Positions 10,747 to 20,479 of a stretch of DNA of 64,000 nucleotides are shown piece by piece. The notes below the pieces were generated by a model. The model was not told the origin of the DNA and did no database searches. It saw nothing but the letters and a program-made list of their open reading frames with translations. Position 1 is the stretch's first letter. Each line of letters opens with the position of its first letter. The stretch covers positions 34,525 to 98,524 of the forward strand of contig CALLJG010000012.1 in assembly GCA_938091335.1 (NCBI GenBank), in the 5' to 3' direction. The position numbers and the translations under genes are program-made. The stretch comes from an uncultured Thermodesulfobacterium sp. (GTDB lineage: Bacteria > Desulfobacterota > Thermodesulfobacteria > Thermodesulfobacteriales > Thermodesulfobacteriaceae).

Positions 10747-12549
10747 ATGAAACTTAAAAGAACCCATTATATAGGAGAATTAAACAATAATTTTGTTGGG
10801 AAAGAAGTGATAGTCTCAGGATGGGTTTTAAGACGAAGGGATCATGGAGGAGTAATTTTTCTAGATCTAAGAGATCGTACTGGGCTTTTACAGATAGTTT
10901 TTGAGGAAGAAATAGACCCAGAAATTCATTCTTTAGCTGATTCTATAAAAATAGAGTATGTAATAAGTGTAGAGGGAAAAATTAGAAGAAGACCTCCGGG
11001 GATGGAAAATTTCAAAATTCCCACCGGAGAAATTGAATTAGTAGCTAAAAATGTGGAAATTTTAAATACTTCTAAAATACCTCCTTTCTTTATGGATGAA
11101 GATCTTTCTGAAGTTTCAGAGGCAATAAGGCTTAAATACCGTTATTTAGAAATGAGAGCTTTAGACGGACTTAAACCATTTATTTTTAGACATCAGGTTA
11201 AAAAAACTATAAGAGAATTTCTTGATAATAAAGGATTTATTGAAATTGAAACACCATTTCTTACTAAAAGTACTCCTGAAGGAGCAAGAGATTATTTAGT
11301 ACCCAGTAGACTATATCCAGGAAAATTCTATGCTCTACCTCAATCCCCACAACTTTTTAAACAAATTTTAATGGTTGCAGGACTTGATAAATATTATCAA
11401 ATAGTAAAATGCTTCAGAGACGAAGATTTAAGAGCTGATCGTCAACCAGAATTTACCCAACTTGATATGGAAATGGCTTTTATAGATGAATCTGATATTA
11501 TGAATTTAGTGGAAGAACTTTTAGTTTACCTTTTTGAAAAAACTCTAGGAGTTACTTTAGAAATCCCTTTTTTAAAACTTTCTTACCAAGATGCCTTGAA
11601 AAATTATGGAACAGACAGGCCTGATATCAGATTTGATATGAAATTAAAAGATTTATCCCATTTATTTAAAGATTCATCTTTTAAAGTTTTTAGAAGTGCT
11701 TTAGACACTGGAGGTGTTATAAAAGGAATAAAAGCTTCTGCTAATTTTTCAAGAAAAGACTTGGACGAACTTACCAAATATGCTCAACAATTAGGAGCGA
11801 AAGGACTTGCTTGGATAAAATATAATAAAAATGCTCAATCTTTTGAAGAAAAATGGAGTTCTCCTATAACCAAATTTTTTGAAAAATCCCTTTTAGAAAA
11901 ATTGGAAGAACTTTTTAATCCTGTTGAAGAAATAGCTACATTCTTTTTTGTAGCTGATAAAGAAGAAATAGCTAATTCAGTTCTAGGAGAATTAAGAATA
12001 TATTTAGCTAAAAAACTTGGAATAGTTAAAGAAAATAAATTTTCTTTTGTATGGGTTACAGATTTTCCTTTATTTGAATGGGATGAAGATGAAAATCGTT
12101 TAGTCTCAGTACATCATCCCTTTACTCATCCAAAAGAAGAAGATATTTCCTTTTTAGAAACAGAACCTCTTAAAGTAAGATCAAGAGCGTATGATATTAT
12201 ATTAAATGGAATTGAAATAGGAGGAGGAAGTATCCGTATCCATAAAAGGGAACTTCAGGAAAAAATTTTAAATCTTTTAAATATACCTCCTGAGGAAGCT
12301 CAAGAAAAATTTGGCTTTTTACTTACTGCTTTAGATTATGGGGCTCCACCTCATGGAGGTATTGCCTTTGGTCTTGATCGGCTAATCATGATTATGCTTG
12401 GTAAAAAAAGTATTAGAGAAGTTATACCTTTTCCTAAAACTCAAAGAGCTCAATGTTTGCTTACTGGAGCTCCTTCAGAAGTAAAAATTGAACAAATTCT
12501 TGAACTTCATTTACTTCCTGGCTGGAATAAAAAAAACAAAAAAAAATAA
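10747..12549 (+). CDS. aspS: Aspartyl-tRNA synthetase
   Basis: A 600-residue class IIb synthetase that charges tRNA with aspartate. The N-terminal OB-fold (GWVLRRRDHGGVIFLDLRD) binds the anticodon. Motif 2 is visible as CFRDEDLRADRQPEFTQLD. The bacterial-type GAD insertion occupies about residues 290-420, and motif 3 (GIAFGLDRLIMIMLG) is near the end. It starts directly after the tatD stop with AGGAG upstream. Many bacteria without asparaginyl-tRNA synthetase use a non-discriminating AspRS together with GatCAB; whether that applies here cannot be decided from this window. Confidence 0.96.
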   Translation: MKLKRTHYIGELNNNFVGKEVIVSGWVLRRRDHGGVIFLDLRDRTGLLQIVFEEEIDPEIHSLADSIKIEYVISVEGKIRRRPPGMENFKIPTGEIELVAKNVEILNTSKIPPFFMDEDLSEVSEAIRLKYRYLEMRALDGLKPFIFRHQVKKTIREFLDNKGFIEIETPFLTKSTPEGARDYLVPSRLYPGKFYALPQSPQLFKQILMVAGLDKYYQIVKCFRDEDLRADRQPEFTQLDMEMAFIDESDIMNLVEELLVYLFEKTLGVTLEIPFLKLSYQDALKNYGTDRPDIRFDMKLKDLSHLFKDSSFKVFRSALDTGGVIKGIKASANFSRKDLDELTKYAQQLGAKGLAWIKYNKNAQSFEEKWSSPITKFFEKSLLEKLEELFNPVEEIATFFFVADKEEIANSVLGELRIYLAKKLGIVKENKFSFVWVTDFPLFEWDEDENRLVSVHHPFTHPKEEDISFLETEPLKVRSRAYDIILNGIEIGGGSIRIHKRELQEKILNLLNIPPEEAQEKFGFLLTALDYGAPPHGGIAFGLDRLIMIMLGKKSIREVIPFPKTQRAQCLLTGAPSEVKIEQILELHLLPGWNKKNKKK

Positions 12550-12552
12550 AAA

Positions 12553-13002
12553 ATGCAGTTTTTGGTTGAAGGTTCTCTTAAAGGCTTAAACAAATGGCTT
12601 AGATTTTTTGGATATAAAACTAAAATGTGTGAAAAAAAAATAACTCATGAAATCCTTCTTGAAAATCGAGATAAAATCTTTTTAATTACCAGCCTCCAAA
12701 CTGCAAAGATTTGCGAAAAAATAGGAATAACCTATTTGGTATTACCACGAGAAAATTTAAAAGCCCAAATTCAAATATTGATTAACAAATTAAACTTAAG
12801 ACCAGAACTTAAGCTTGATATTTGTAGTATATGTGGAACAGAACTAATTCCCATAAGAAAAGAAGATTTTAAAGATTTAATTCCTCCCAAAGTATATAAA
12901 TTTTATAATGAATTTAACTATTGCCCTAATTGTAAAAAAGTTTATTGGGAAGGTGATCACATAAAAAGATTAAAGAAAAAATTTAAAAATATTATTTCAT
13001 AG
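12553..13002 (+). CDS. Mut7-C RNase domain protein with zinc ribbon
   Basis: A 149-residue protein matching the Mut7-C family (a PIN-related fold predicted to cleave RNA). The N-terminus LKGLNKWLRFFGYKT is the family hallmark, and LITSLQTAKIC sits where the acidic catalytic region usually lies, so it may be less acidic than normal. A C-terminal zinc ribbon is formed by CSICGTELIP and CPNCKKVYWEGDH. It follows aspS by 3 bp and its last 11 bp overlap the convergent etfA end. Biological substrate unknown. Confidence 0.78.
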   Translation: MQFLVEGSLKGLNKWLRFFGYKTKMCEKKITHEILLENRDKIFLITSLQTAKICEKIGITYLVLPRENLKAQIQILINKLNLRPELKLDICSICGTELIPIRKEDFKDLIPPKVYKFYNEFNYCPNCKKVYWEGDHIKRLKKKFKNIIS

Positions 13003-14008
13003 TTTTAAGTTTTTCTATTAATATATCTAAAAGTATTGAGGCATCAGTTATAAAAGCTACATTAGCTATTTTTACTAAAGGAGCTTCTTTGTCTGTATTA
13101 ACAGCAATTATAAATTCAGAATTTTCCATTCCTACTGTATGTTGTAAAGCACCTGAAATTCCAAAACCTATATAAACTTTTGGCCTAACTGTTACTCCAC
13201 TTACTCCTATCATTCTTTCTTCTTCTGCCCATCCTTCATAACATACTGGCCTAGTAGCACCTACCTCAGCATTCAAAAGTTTAGCAAGTTCAAAAAGCTT
13301 TTGAAAATTTTCTTTATTTTTAAGACCTCTTCCTCCTGCTACTATAACTTTAGCTGCAGAAAGTTTAGTAATTTTCTTTTTAGTAGGAAAAAATCTTTTA
13401 ATTTTTAATTTGCTTTCCCAAGAAAAAGTTTCAGGAAATATCACTTTTTTTATTAAAGGTTCTTTATTTTTATAATTTATGGGAAAAGTTCCTAAAGAAA
13501 TGGTTGCCATAACAGGGACACTTTTTGAAATAAGTTTAGCTATCACATTTTCTCCATAAGTGGGTCTTGCCATAATGATTTGATTATCTTTTAGTTCTAA
13601 GCTATTTACATGAGCACAAAGTCCTAATTTTAAAATTCCAGCTAATCTTGGAGCTAAAGAGGTACCTATTATAGTAGCCGGAAAAAAAAATCCATATGGC
13701 CTAGAGTTCTTTACAATTTCTGCTAATACTCGAGCCCATAAATCATCTTTAAAATCTTTCAATTCAGGATTTAAAATAAACCATATCTCATCAGCTAAAC
13801 ATTTTTTTAGATCTTCAAAATTTTCAGTTTCTTCTAGTGAAGCTGTCAAACAAATTAAAATCAATTTTTTTCTTAAGGATTCTGAAATTTCTTTTAAAGG
13901 AGTAAGAATTTCAAAACTAGAGGGATGAATCATTTTTTTATAGCATTCTCCAAAAGCCAGAATATGCCCTTTCTCAAGATTTTCTAATTTAACTTCTTCT
14001 AAGACCAT
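12992..14008 (-). CDS. etfA: Electron transfer flavoprotein alpha subunit
   Basis: A 338-residue FAD-carrying alpha subunit of a soluble electron carrier. The C-terminal FAD domain shows AGGRGLKNKENF, GATRPVCYEGWAEEERMIG and YIGFGISGALQHTVGM. It lies 2 bp downstream of etfB and in the same operon as an acyl-CoA dehydrogenase, so it should take electrons from acyl-CoA oxidation. No ferredoxin-like extension is present, which argues against a membrane-linked fusion form. The membrane acceptor is outside the window. Confidence 0.92.
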   Translation of the reverse strand: MVLEEVKLENLEKGHILAFGECYKKMIHPSSFEILTPLKEISESLRKKLILICLTASLEETENFEDLKKCLADEIWFILNPELKDFKDDLWARVLAEIVKNSRPYGFFFPATIIGTSLAPRLAGILKLGLCAHVNSLELKDNQIIMARPTYGENVIAKLISKSVPVMATISLGTFPINYKNKEPLIKKVIFPETFSWESKLKIKRFFPTKKKITKLSAAKVIVAGGRGLKNKENFQKLFELAKLLNAEVGATRPVCYEGWAEEERMIGVSGVTVRPKVYIGFGISGALQHTVGMENSEFIIAVNTDKEAPLVKIANVAFITDASILLDILIEKLKTMK

Positions 14009-14010
14009 CT

Positions 14011-14799
14011 TTAAATTAGATCTTTAGTTTTAAGAATCCTAATTAATTTTTCTGCCAATTCTTGTGGAGAACCTTCCATTATAGTTCCTTTTGCTTCAAT
14101 TTTTTTCTCAAATATATTTATTACCTGAGTGGGAGATCCTTTTAATCCTACTTGTTCAGGACTTAATCCTAATTCATTTGCTGTAAAAATTACAGGTTCA
14201 ATTTTTTTTACTTCCAAAAGCCTTTTCAATGAAGGTGGTCTTAAATAATCAAAAGTATGAGAATTTATCGAAGCTACAAAAGGTTCAGATAATTCCAATT
14301 CCTCTTCTCCATATTCATTTTCTCTTATTATAATCCAAAAACCATTTTGCTTAAATAGTTTTTTTACATTAGTAATAGACGGAATTTCTAATAATGCTCC
14401 TATTTCAGGAGGAACTTGAGCTGTTTCTCCATCAATTGATTTCAACCCAGTTAAAATTAAGGAATAAGGAGATAAAGTTTGGATAGCTTTGGCTAAAACT
14501 AAGCTAGTAGCTAAAGTATCAGAACCGGCAAAAATCTTATCAGAAAGAAGAATCATTTCATCACAACCTAAGGCATAAGCATGTTTTAAAATAGGAATTA
14601 CATTAGGAGGTCCCATAGAAATAACTATTACCTTAAAATCATAAATCTCTTTTAATCTTATAGCCATCTCAATAGCTACCCTATCATTAGGATTAAGAAT
14701 AAGTTCTAAACTTTCTCTTTTTAAAGTATGAGTTTCAGAATCTACTTTTATTGTTCCTGGTATAGGAACTCCTTTTATGCAAACTATTATTTTATTCAT
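14011..14799 (-). CDS. etfB: Electron transfer flavoprotein beta subunit
   Basis: A 262-residue beta subunit that partners EtfA. The N-terminus (IVCIKGVPIPGTIKVD) and LNPNDRVAIEMAIRLKE are typical, as is the block around GAKSIDGETAQVPPEIG (here GLKSIDGETAQVP). Whether this pair bifurcates electrons cannot be judged by eye. It lies 17 bp after the dehydrogenase stop and 2 bp before etfA, so the three genes form one transcription unit for acyl-CoA oxidation. Confidence 0.92.
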   Translation of the reverse strand: MNKIIVCIKGVPIPGTIKVDSETHTLKRESLELILNPNDRVAIEMAIRLKEIYDFKVIVISMGPPNVIPILKHAYALGCDEMILLSDKIFAGSDTLATSLVLAKAIQTLSPYSLILTGLKSIDGETAQVPPEIGALLEIPSITNVKKLFKQNGFWIIIRENEYGEEELELSEPFVASINSHTFDYLRPPSLKRLLEVKKIEPVIFTANELGLSPEQVGLKGSPTQVINIFEKKIEAKGTIMEGSPQELAEKLIRILKTKDLI

Positions 14800-14816
14800 T
14801 TTTTAATATGAAAGAG

Positions 14817-15968
14817 TTATTTATAATATTTGAGTAATTCTCTGGCAATAATATTTTTTTGAATTTCATTAGTTCCTTCATAAATTTGTAAACATTTAGC
14901 ATCCCTAAAGTATTTTTGTACAGGATAGTCTCTCATATAACCAAATCCTCCCATCATCTGAATAGCTCTTTCTGTAACCCACATAGCTATATCAGTAGCA
15001 AAGTATTTTGCCATAGAAGAAACTCCTGAAACATCTTTAGCTCCATTATCAATATATTTAGCTACATTATATACTAAAGCACGAGCTGCTTCTATTTTGG
15101 TAGCCATTTCAGCAAAAGTATGGTTTACTGCTTGGAAATTATATACAGGTTGCCCAAACTGAATTCGATAAAACGCATATTTTAAAGAGACTTCCATAGC
15201 AGCTTGGGCTATACCTATAGCTTGAGCCCCTACCCCACATCTGCCAAAATCCAAAGTTTTAAGAGCAATTATAAAACCCATACCCTCTTTTCCAATCAAT
15301 CTATTTTTAGGAATTTTACAATCATTAAACAACAATTCTGTAGTCATGGAAGATCTTAAACCTAATTTCTTTTCTTTTTTACCTATAGAAAATCCTGGAT
15401 CATTTTTTTCTATTAGAAAAGCACTTGCACCTCTTGCTCCTTTTGAAGGATCTGTTAAAGCAATCACAATATATATATCAGCAATACCTCCATTTGTTAT
15501 AAAATGCTTCATACCATTTATATAGTAAAAATCTCCCTCTTTTTTTGCTATAGTTTTTATTGCAAAAGCATCACTTCCTGCTTGAGGTTCTGTTAAAGCA
15601 AAGGCACATATCTTATGTCCCTTTGCAATTTCAGGAAGATATTTTTCTTTTTGTTCTTTGTTACCAAAAAGAATAATAGGATAACTTCCAAGAAATGTAG
15701 CAGCATAAGTAGTAGAAATTCCAGCACAATAATAAGAAAGTTTTTCTATTGCGAGACACATTTCCAAACATCCCCATCCTAAACCTCCGTATTCAGAAGG
15801 AATAATTATTCCAAATAAATCAGCATCCGCTAAAGCTTTCAAAGGCCTCTCCTCTAAAATCTCTTCTTCATCCCATTTCAAAGCGTAAGGTTTTATATAT
15901 TCTTCTCCAATTTTAGTAATTAACTCAATCAATATTTTTTGTTCTTCAGAGAAAGAATAATTAAGCAT
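14817..15968 (-). CDS. Acyl-CoA dehydrogenase
   Basis: A 383-residue FAD enzyme that introduces a double bond into an acyl-CoA and passes electrons to EtfAB. FAD and substrate motifs are clear: CAFALTEPQAGSDA, MKHFITNGG, GFGYMRDYPVQKYFRDA, and the catalytic-base region LQIYEGTNEIQKNIIARELL. The ATG at 15968 (protein begins MLNYSFSEEQ) is preferred over two upstream ATGs because the extra 19 residues are hydrophobic and lie outside the normal family length. The exact chain length of the substrate (butyryl, isovaleryl or longer) is not evident. Confidence 0.9.
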   Translation of the reverse strand: MLNYSFSEEQKILIELITKIGEEYIKPYALKWDEEEILEERPLKALADADLFGIIIPSEYGGLGWGCLEMCLAIEKLSYYCAGISTTYAATFLGSYPIILFGNKEQKEKYLPEIAKGHKICAFALTEPQAGSDAFAIKTIAKKEGDFYYINGMKHFITNGGIADIYIVIALTDPSKGARGASAFLIEKNDPGFSIGKKEKKLGLRSSMTTELLFNDCKIPKNRLIGKEGMGFIIALKTLDFGRCGVGAQAIGIAQAAMEVSLKYAFYRIQFGQPVYNFQAVNHTFAEMATKIEAARALVYNVAKYIDNGAKDVSGVSSMAKYFATDIAMWVTERAIQMMGGFGYMRDYPVQKYFRDAKCLQIYEGTNEIQKNIIARELLKYYK

Positions 15969-16066
15969 AATTTTCAAAAATATCATTTTACTAAAAAACT
16001 TCAATAAAACAAGTAAAACCATCAAAAAATAATATTAACAAATAAAAATGAGATAATTCTTGTAAA

Positions 16067-16094
16067 TTGATTTTTATTAATAGGGTTTTAAAAT
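16067..16094 (+). promoter_or_regulatory. Candidate promoter for the aldolase-purL-hisD-pfkA run
   Basis: TTGATT (16067-16072) and TAAAAT (16089-16094) with a 16-bp spacer lie in the divergent gap between the acyl-CoA dehydrogenase and the aldolase-like gene. The predicted leader is about 28 nt. Evidence is motif match only in AT-rich DNA. Confidence 0.4.
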
Positions 16095-16128
16095 ATAAAA
16101 AAATTTAAAAAAATTTGAAATTGTAAGT

Positions 16129-17403
16129 ATGAATAAAGAAGAAATATTAAATTTATTAAAACAAAGCCCTCAAGAAATTGATAATTTAATTTATAGAGCT
16201 GTTTTTGAAAAACAAGAATTATTTTATATTCTTCAAGAAGTATTAAAGGATTTTGGATACAAAGGATTTTCTATTTATCCTCTTTATCAAGAATTTTCGA
16301 AAAAATTTTTAGGGTTTACTGTCCCTGCCATTAATATAAGAGGAATGACTTATGATATAGCTAGAACTATTTTTAAAGTAGCTAAAAAATTAAAAGTAGG
16401 AACTTTAATTTTTGAAATTGCTAAATCTGAAATGGGATATACCAAACAATCTCCTATAGAATATGCTACTGTAATCCTTTGTGCAGCTTTTAGAGAAAAT
16501 TTTTCGAGTCCCATTTTTATTCAGGGAGATCATTTTCAATTTAATAGAAAATCTTATTTTTCTAATCCTGAAAGGGAAAAAGAAAATATAAAAAATCTTA
16601 TAAAAGAAGCAATAAAAGCTCAATTTTATAACCTTGATATTGACGCCTCTACTTTAGTTGAAATTGAGGAAGATGAAGTGGAGAAACAACAAAAACATAA
16701 TTATAAAGTAACAGCAGAAATAGTTGAGTTTGTAAGATCTATTGAACCCGAAGGCATTGTTATAAATTTGGGAGGAGAAATAGGAGAGATAGGAGGTCAT
16801 AATAGTACACCTGAAGAATTAAGAGCCTTTATGAAAGGTTTTTATAAAGTTTTTAAAAATAAAGTAGGAATTTCTAAAATTAGTGTTCAAACAGGAACTT
16901 CACATGGAGGTATAGTTTTACCTGATGGAACAATAGCTTCTGTTAATGTGGATTTTAATACTTTAAAAATCCTTTCGCGGTTAGCAAGAGAGGAATTTGG
17001 TCTTGCTGGTGCAGTTCAACATGGAGCTTCCACTCTTCCAGAAGAATATTTTCATCTTTTTCCTGAATCAGAATGTATAGAAGTCCACCTTGCAACAGGC
17101 TTCCAAAATTTTATTTACGATCATCCTGCTCTTCCTTTAGAATTTAAAGAAAAAATTTATAATTCCTTAAAAAAGAATTTTAAAAATGAGTGGAAAGAAG
17201 GAATGAGTGAAGCACAATTTATTTATAAAACAAGAAAAAAGGGATTTGGATTATTTAAAAAAGATTGGTGGGATCTACCTCCAAAAATAAAAAATCAAAT
17301 TTTATCAGATATGGAAGAAATTTTTGAGAAAATTTTTAAAGCTTTAAATGTGATCAATACTTTAGATTTAGTAAATTCTAAAATTTTAGGCTCTCTTTCA
17401 TGA
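16129..17403 (+). CDS. Class II fructose-bisphosphate aldolase-like protein
   Basis: A 424-residue protein of the zinc-dependent class II aldolase superfamily. Recognisable motifs are IQGDHFQFN (zinc His), LGGEIGEIGGHNSTPEE, VQTGTSHGG and VQHGAST. It is about 80-100 residues longer than standard FbaA or GatY proteins: an N-terminal helical region of about 55 residues precedes VPAINIRGMTYD and a helical tail follows the barrel. Substrate may be fructose 1,6-bisphosphate or a tagatose/ketose bisphosphate analogue. A phosphofructokinase three genes downstream favours a glycolytic or gluconeogenic role. The stop overlaps the purL start by 4 bp. Confidence 0.8.
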   Translation: MNKEEILNLLKQSPQEIDNLIYRAVFEKQELFYILQEVLKDFGYKGFSIYPLYQEFSKKFLGFTVPAINIRGMTYDIARTIFKVAKKLKVGTLIFEIAKSEMGYTKQSPIEYATVILCAAFRENFSSPIFIQGDHFQFNRKSYFSNPEREKENIKNLIKEAIKAQFYNLDIDASTLVEIEEDEVEKQQKHNYKVTAEIVEFVRSIEPEGIVINLGGEIGEIGGHNSTPEELRAFMKGFYKVFKNKVGISKISVQTGTSHGGIVLPDGTIASVNVDFNTLKILSRLAREEFGLAGAVQHGASTLPEEYFHLFPESECIEVHLATGFQNFIYDHPALPLEFKEKIYNSLKKNFKNEWKEGMSEAQFIYKTRKKGFGLFKKDWWDLPPKIKNQILSDMEEIFEKIFKALNVINTLDLVNSKILGSLS

Positions 17404-20400
17404 ACGTATTTAGAATTGAAGTCTCTGTAATTCCCTCTTTTAAAGATGTTTTAGGTTTAAAAATAAAGAAAAAAATACAACAACATTTAAATATATTTTT
17501 AGAAAATGTATTTTTTATAAAAGTATATTTAGTAGAAGGTAATTTTTCCCAAGATATAATAAAACTTTTTGCAGAATCAGCCCTTTGTGATCCAGTAATA
17601 CAAACTTATAGAATTAATAGACATATCTCTTTAGAACTAAATCTTCCTTTTGATTGGGCTTTGGAAATAAGCTATTTGCCTGGTGTTACAGATAATGAAG
17701 GTAAAGTAGCGGAAGAAGCTTTAAGTTATATTTTAGAAAGACCCTTAGATAAAGATAAAGAGGGGGTTTATTTCGCTCGTCAATTTTTAATAAAGGGAAT
17801 TTTAGGAAAAGAAGAAATAGAAAGAATAGCTAAGGAACTCCTTGCAAATGAATTAATAGAACGCTGGTTTATTTTTACTAAAAATGAGGTTTTGGAAAAA
17901 GGTATCTTTTATTCTGTTCCAAGAGTAACTGAATATTTTCCTCCTACAGTAGAAGAATTTAATTTAACTATCTTTTCAGATGAAGAACTTATTACACTTT
18001 CAAAAAATAGACTATTAGCCTTAAATCTTGAAGAAATGAAAACTATTCAAAAATTTTTTGCAGATCCCAAATTTATAGAAATAAGAAAAAAATATGGCTT
18101 AAGTGACACTATAACAGATGTGGAACTTGAAAGTATAGCTCAAACGTGGTCAGAACATTGTAAACATAAAATCTTTAATGCTAAAATTTTTTATAAAGAC
18201 TTAGATACAAACCAAGAGTTAATTATTGATAGTCTTTTTAAAACTTATATTAAAGCTTCCACAGAGGAGATTAGAAAAGAAAAGGGAACTAATGATTTTT
18301 GTCTTTCTGTATTTGTTGATAATGCAGGTGTTATCAAATTAGATGAAAAATGGGCTCTTTCTTTTAAGGTAGAAACTCATAATACTCCTTCAGCACTTGA
18401 TCCTTATGGAGGAGCTTTAACAGGGATTGTAGGTGTAAATAGAGACCCCCTGGGAACAGGAAAAGGAAGTAAACTTATTTTTAATACTAATGTATTTTGC
18501 TTTGCTCCTCCTGATTGGAATAAACCTCTTCCTCCCAAGATTCTTCATCCAAGAAGAATATTTGATGGAGTAAGAGAGGGAGTAGAACATGGAGGAAATC
18601 GAAGTGGGATACCTACTATAAATGGATCAATAATTTTTGATCCAAGATATCTTGGTAAACCTTTAGTATATTGTGGAACAGGAGGCCTTTTACCTCTTTA
18701 TATAAATGGAAAACCCTCCTGGGAAAAAAAAGCAAAACCTGGTGATTTGGTAGTTATGATAGGAGGAAGAATAGGGAAAGATGGAATTCATGGAGCTACT
18801 TTTTCTTCAGAAGCTTTACATGAAGGTTCTCCAGCAACAGCAGTACAAATTGGAGATCCTATCACTCAAAAAAAGGTGGTAGATTTTTTATTAAAAGCAA
18901 GAGAAGAAGAATTATATAATTCTATTACAGATAATGGAGCAGGAGGATTATCTTCATCAGTGGGAGAGATGGCAAAAGAATCAGGAGGAGCTGAAATAGA
19001 TTTATCTAGGGCACCTTTAAAATATCCAGGACTTCGTCCATGGGAAATATTACTTTCTGAAAGTCAAGAAAGAATGACACTTGCTGTACCTCCAGAAAAA
19101 ATTGAAAGATTTTTAAAATTAGCTGAAAAAATGGGTGTTCTCACAACAGTATTAGGTAAATTCACTAATTCTGGATATTTTCATATTTTATATGAAGGAA
19201 GAACTGTTGGATTAATTCCTCTTGATTTTTTACATAATGGTGTCCCACAAATGCAGCTTTATGCAGAGTGGAAAACTCCTAAATTTCCTGAAAAACCTGA
19301 AATTGATCCTCCTAAAAATTTAAATGAAATTTTGATGAAACTTTTAAAATCTTATAATATTTGTTCTAAAGAATATGTAGTAAGACAATATGATCATGAA
19401 GTACAAGGTGGAAGTGTAGTAAAACCTCTTATGGGAATTAACAATGATGGACCCAGTGATGCTTCTGTAATAAGATATGATTTAGAAAGTGAAAGTGGAA
19501 TTGTAATTTCTCATGGAATATGCCCAAAATATTCTGATTATGATACTTACTGGATGGTAGCTAATGCAATAGATGAGGGTATAAGAAATGCAGTATGTGT
19601 AGGTGGAGATATAGAATATATGGCAGGCCTTGATAATTTTTGCTGGTGTGATCCTATAGAAAGTGAAAAAACACCAGATGGAAGATATAAATTGGCTCAG
19701 TTAGTAAGAGCAAATATGGCTTTATATGAGTTTACCAAAGCTTATGGTATCCCTTGTATTTCAGGAAAGGATTCTATGAAAAATGACTATATAATGAGCT
19801 TGGGGTTAAATCCTGAAATTCCTAATCCTTTTGGAGTTGGAACAATCCTTCCTGATGGAAGTTTAAAAATTTCTATTCCCCCTACTTTTTTATTTTCCAT
19901 AATCGCCAAAATTCCTAAATATTATTTAGCTCAAACTATAGATGTTAAAAATCCAGGAGATAAAGTTTATATTTTAGGAATAACTTATGAAGAACTTGCT
20001 GGCTCTGAATACTTTAATATTTTGGGTATTAAAGGGGGAAAAATTCCTAAACCTAATCCTATTTTAAACAAAAAGTTATATTATAAATTAAGAGATGCTA
20101 TTTATTCTGGATTAGTTGAATCTGCTCATGATCTTTCAGATGGTGGATTAGGAGTTGCTTTAGCTGAAAAAGCTTTTTCAGGAGGATACGGAATTTTTAT
20201 AGATTTATTAACTCTCCCTTACAAAGGTGAAAAAAGAGAAGATTTTATTTTGTTTTCTGAAAGTGCAGGAAGAATTTTAGTAACAGTAAAAAAAGAAAAT
20301 ATGCAAGAATTTGAGTTTCTTATGAAAGAAATACCTTACGCTTTAATTGGAGAGACAATACCCTATCCAAATTTGATAATAAAAGGATTAAATGGAAAAA

Positions 20401-20465
20401 TTGTGATAAATGAAAATATTTATAAATTGAAACAAGCCTGGCAAGCTCCTTTTAGTAATTGGTAA
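17400..20465 (+). CDS. purL: Phosphoribosylformylglycinamidine synthase, long PurL without glutaminase
   Basis: This enzyme catalyses the fourth step of purine synthesis, FGAR to FGAM, using ATP and ammonia from glutamine. At 1021 residues it is longer than small PurL (about 730) but lacks the C-terminal glutaminase of the 1295-residue proteobacterial form; it ends soon after the last AIRS-type domain. The first 180 residues look like a PurS-type duplicated domain fused to the N-terminus. The catalytic block TWSEHCKHKIFNAK, ETHNTPSALDPYGGA and SDNGAGGL-like ITDNGAGGLSS motifs are clear. A separate PurQ must supply ammonia and is not in the window. It overlaps the aldolase gene (ATGA) and nearly abuts hisD. 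Confidence 0.92.
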   Translation: MNVFRIEVSVIPSFKDVLGLKIKKKIQQHLNIFLENVFFIKVYLVEGNFSQDIIKLFAESALCDPVIQTYRINRHISLELNLPFDWALEISYLPGVTDNEGKVAEEALSYILERPLDKDKEGVYFARQFLIKGILGKEEIERIAKELLANELIERWFIFTKNEVLEKGIFYSVPRVTEYFPPTVEEFNLTIFSDEELITLSKNRLLALNLEEMKTIQKFFADPKFIEIRKKYGLSDTITDVELESIAQTWSEHCKHKIFNAKIFYKDLDTNQELIIDSLFKTYIKASTEEIRKEKGTNDFCLSVFVDNAGVIKLDEKWALSFKVETHNTPSALDPYGGALTGIVGVNRDPLGTGKGSKLIFNTNVFCFAPPDWNKPLPPKILHPRRIFDGVREGVEHGGNRSGIPTINGSIIFDPRYLGKPLVYCGTGGLLPLYINGKPSWEKKAKPGDLVVMIGGRIGKDGIHGATFSSEALHEGSPATAVQIGDPITQKKVVDFLLKAREEELYNSITDNGAGGLSSSVGEMAKESGGAEIDLSRAPLKYPGLRPWEILLSESQERMTLAVPPEKIERFLKLAEKMGVLTTVLGKFTNSGYFHILYEGRTVGLIPLDFLHNGVPQMQLYAEWKTPKFPEKPEIDPPKNLNEILMKLLKSYNICSKEYVVRQYDHEVQGGSVVKPLMGINNDGPSDASVIRYDLESESGIVISHGICPKYSDYDTYWMVANAIDEGIRNAVCVGGDIEYMAGLDNFCWCDPIESEKTPDGRYKLAQLVRANMALYEFTKAYGIPCISGKDSMKNDYIMSLGLNPEIPNPFGVGTILPDGSLKISIPPTFLFSIIAKIPKYYLAQTIDVKNPGDKVYILGITYEELAGSEYFNILGIKGGKIPKPNPILNKKLYYKLRDAIYSGLVESAHDLSDGGLGVALAEKAFSGGYGIFIDLLTLPYKGEKREDFILFSESAGRILVTVKKENMQEFEFLMKEIPYALIGETIPYPNLIIKGLNGKIVINENIYKLKQAWQAPFSNW

Positions 20466-20479
20466 AAGGAAGACTTCCT

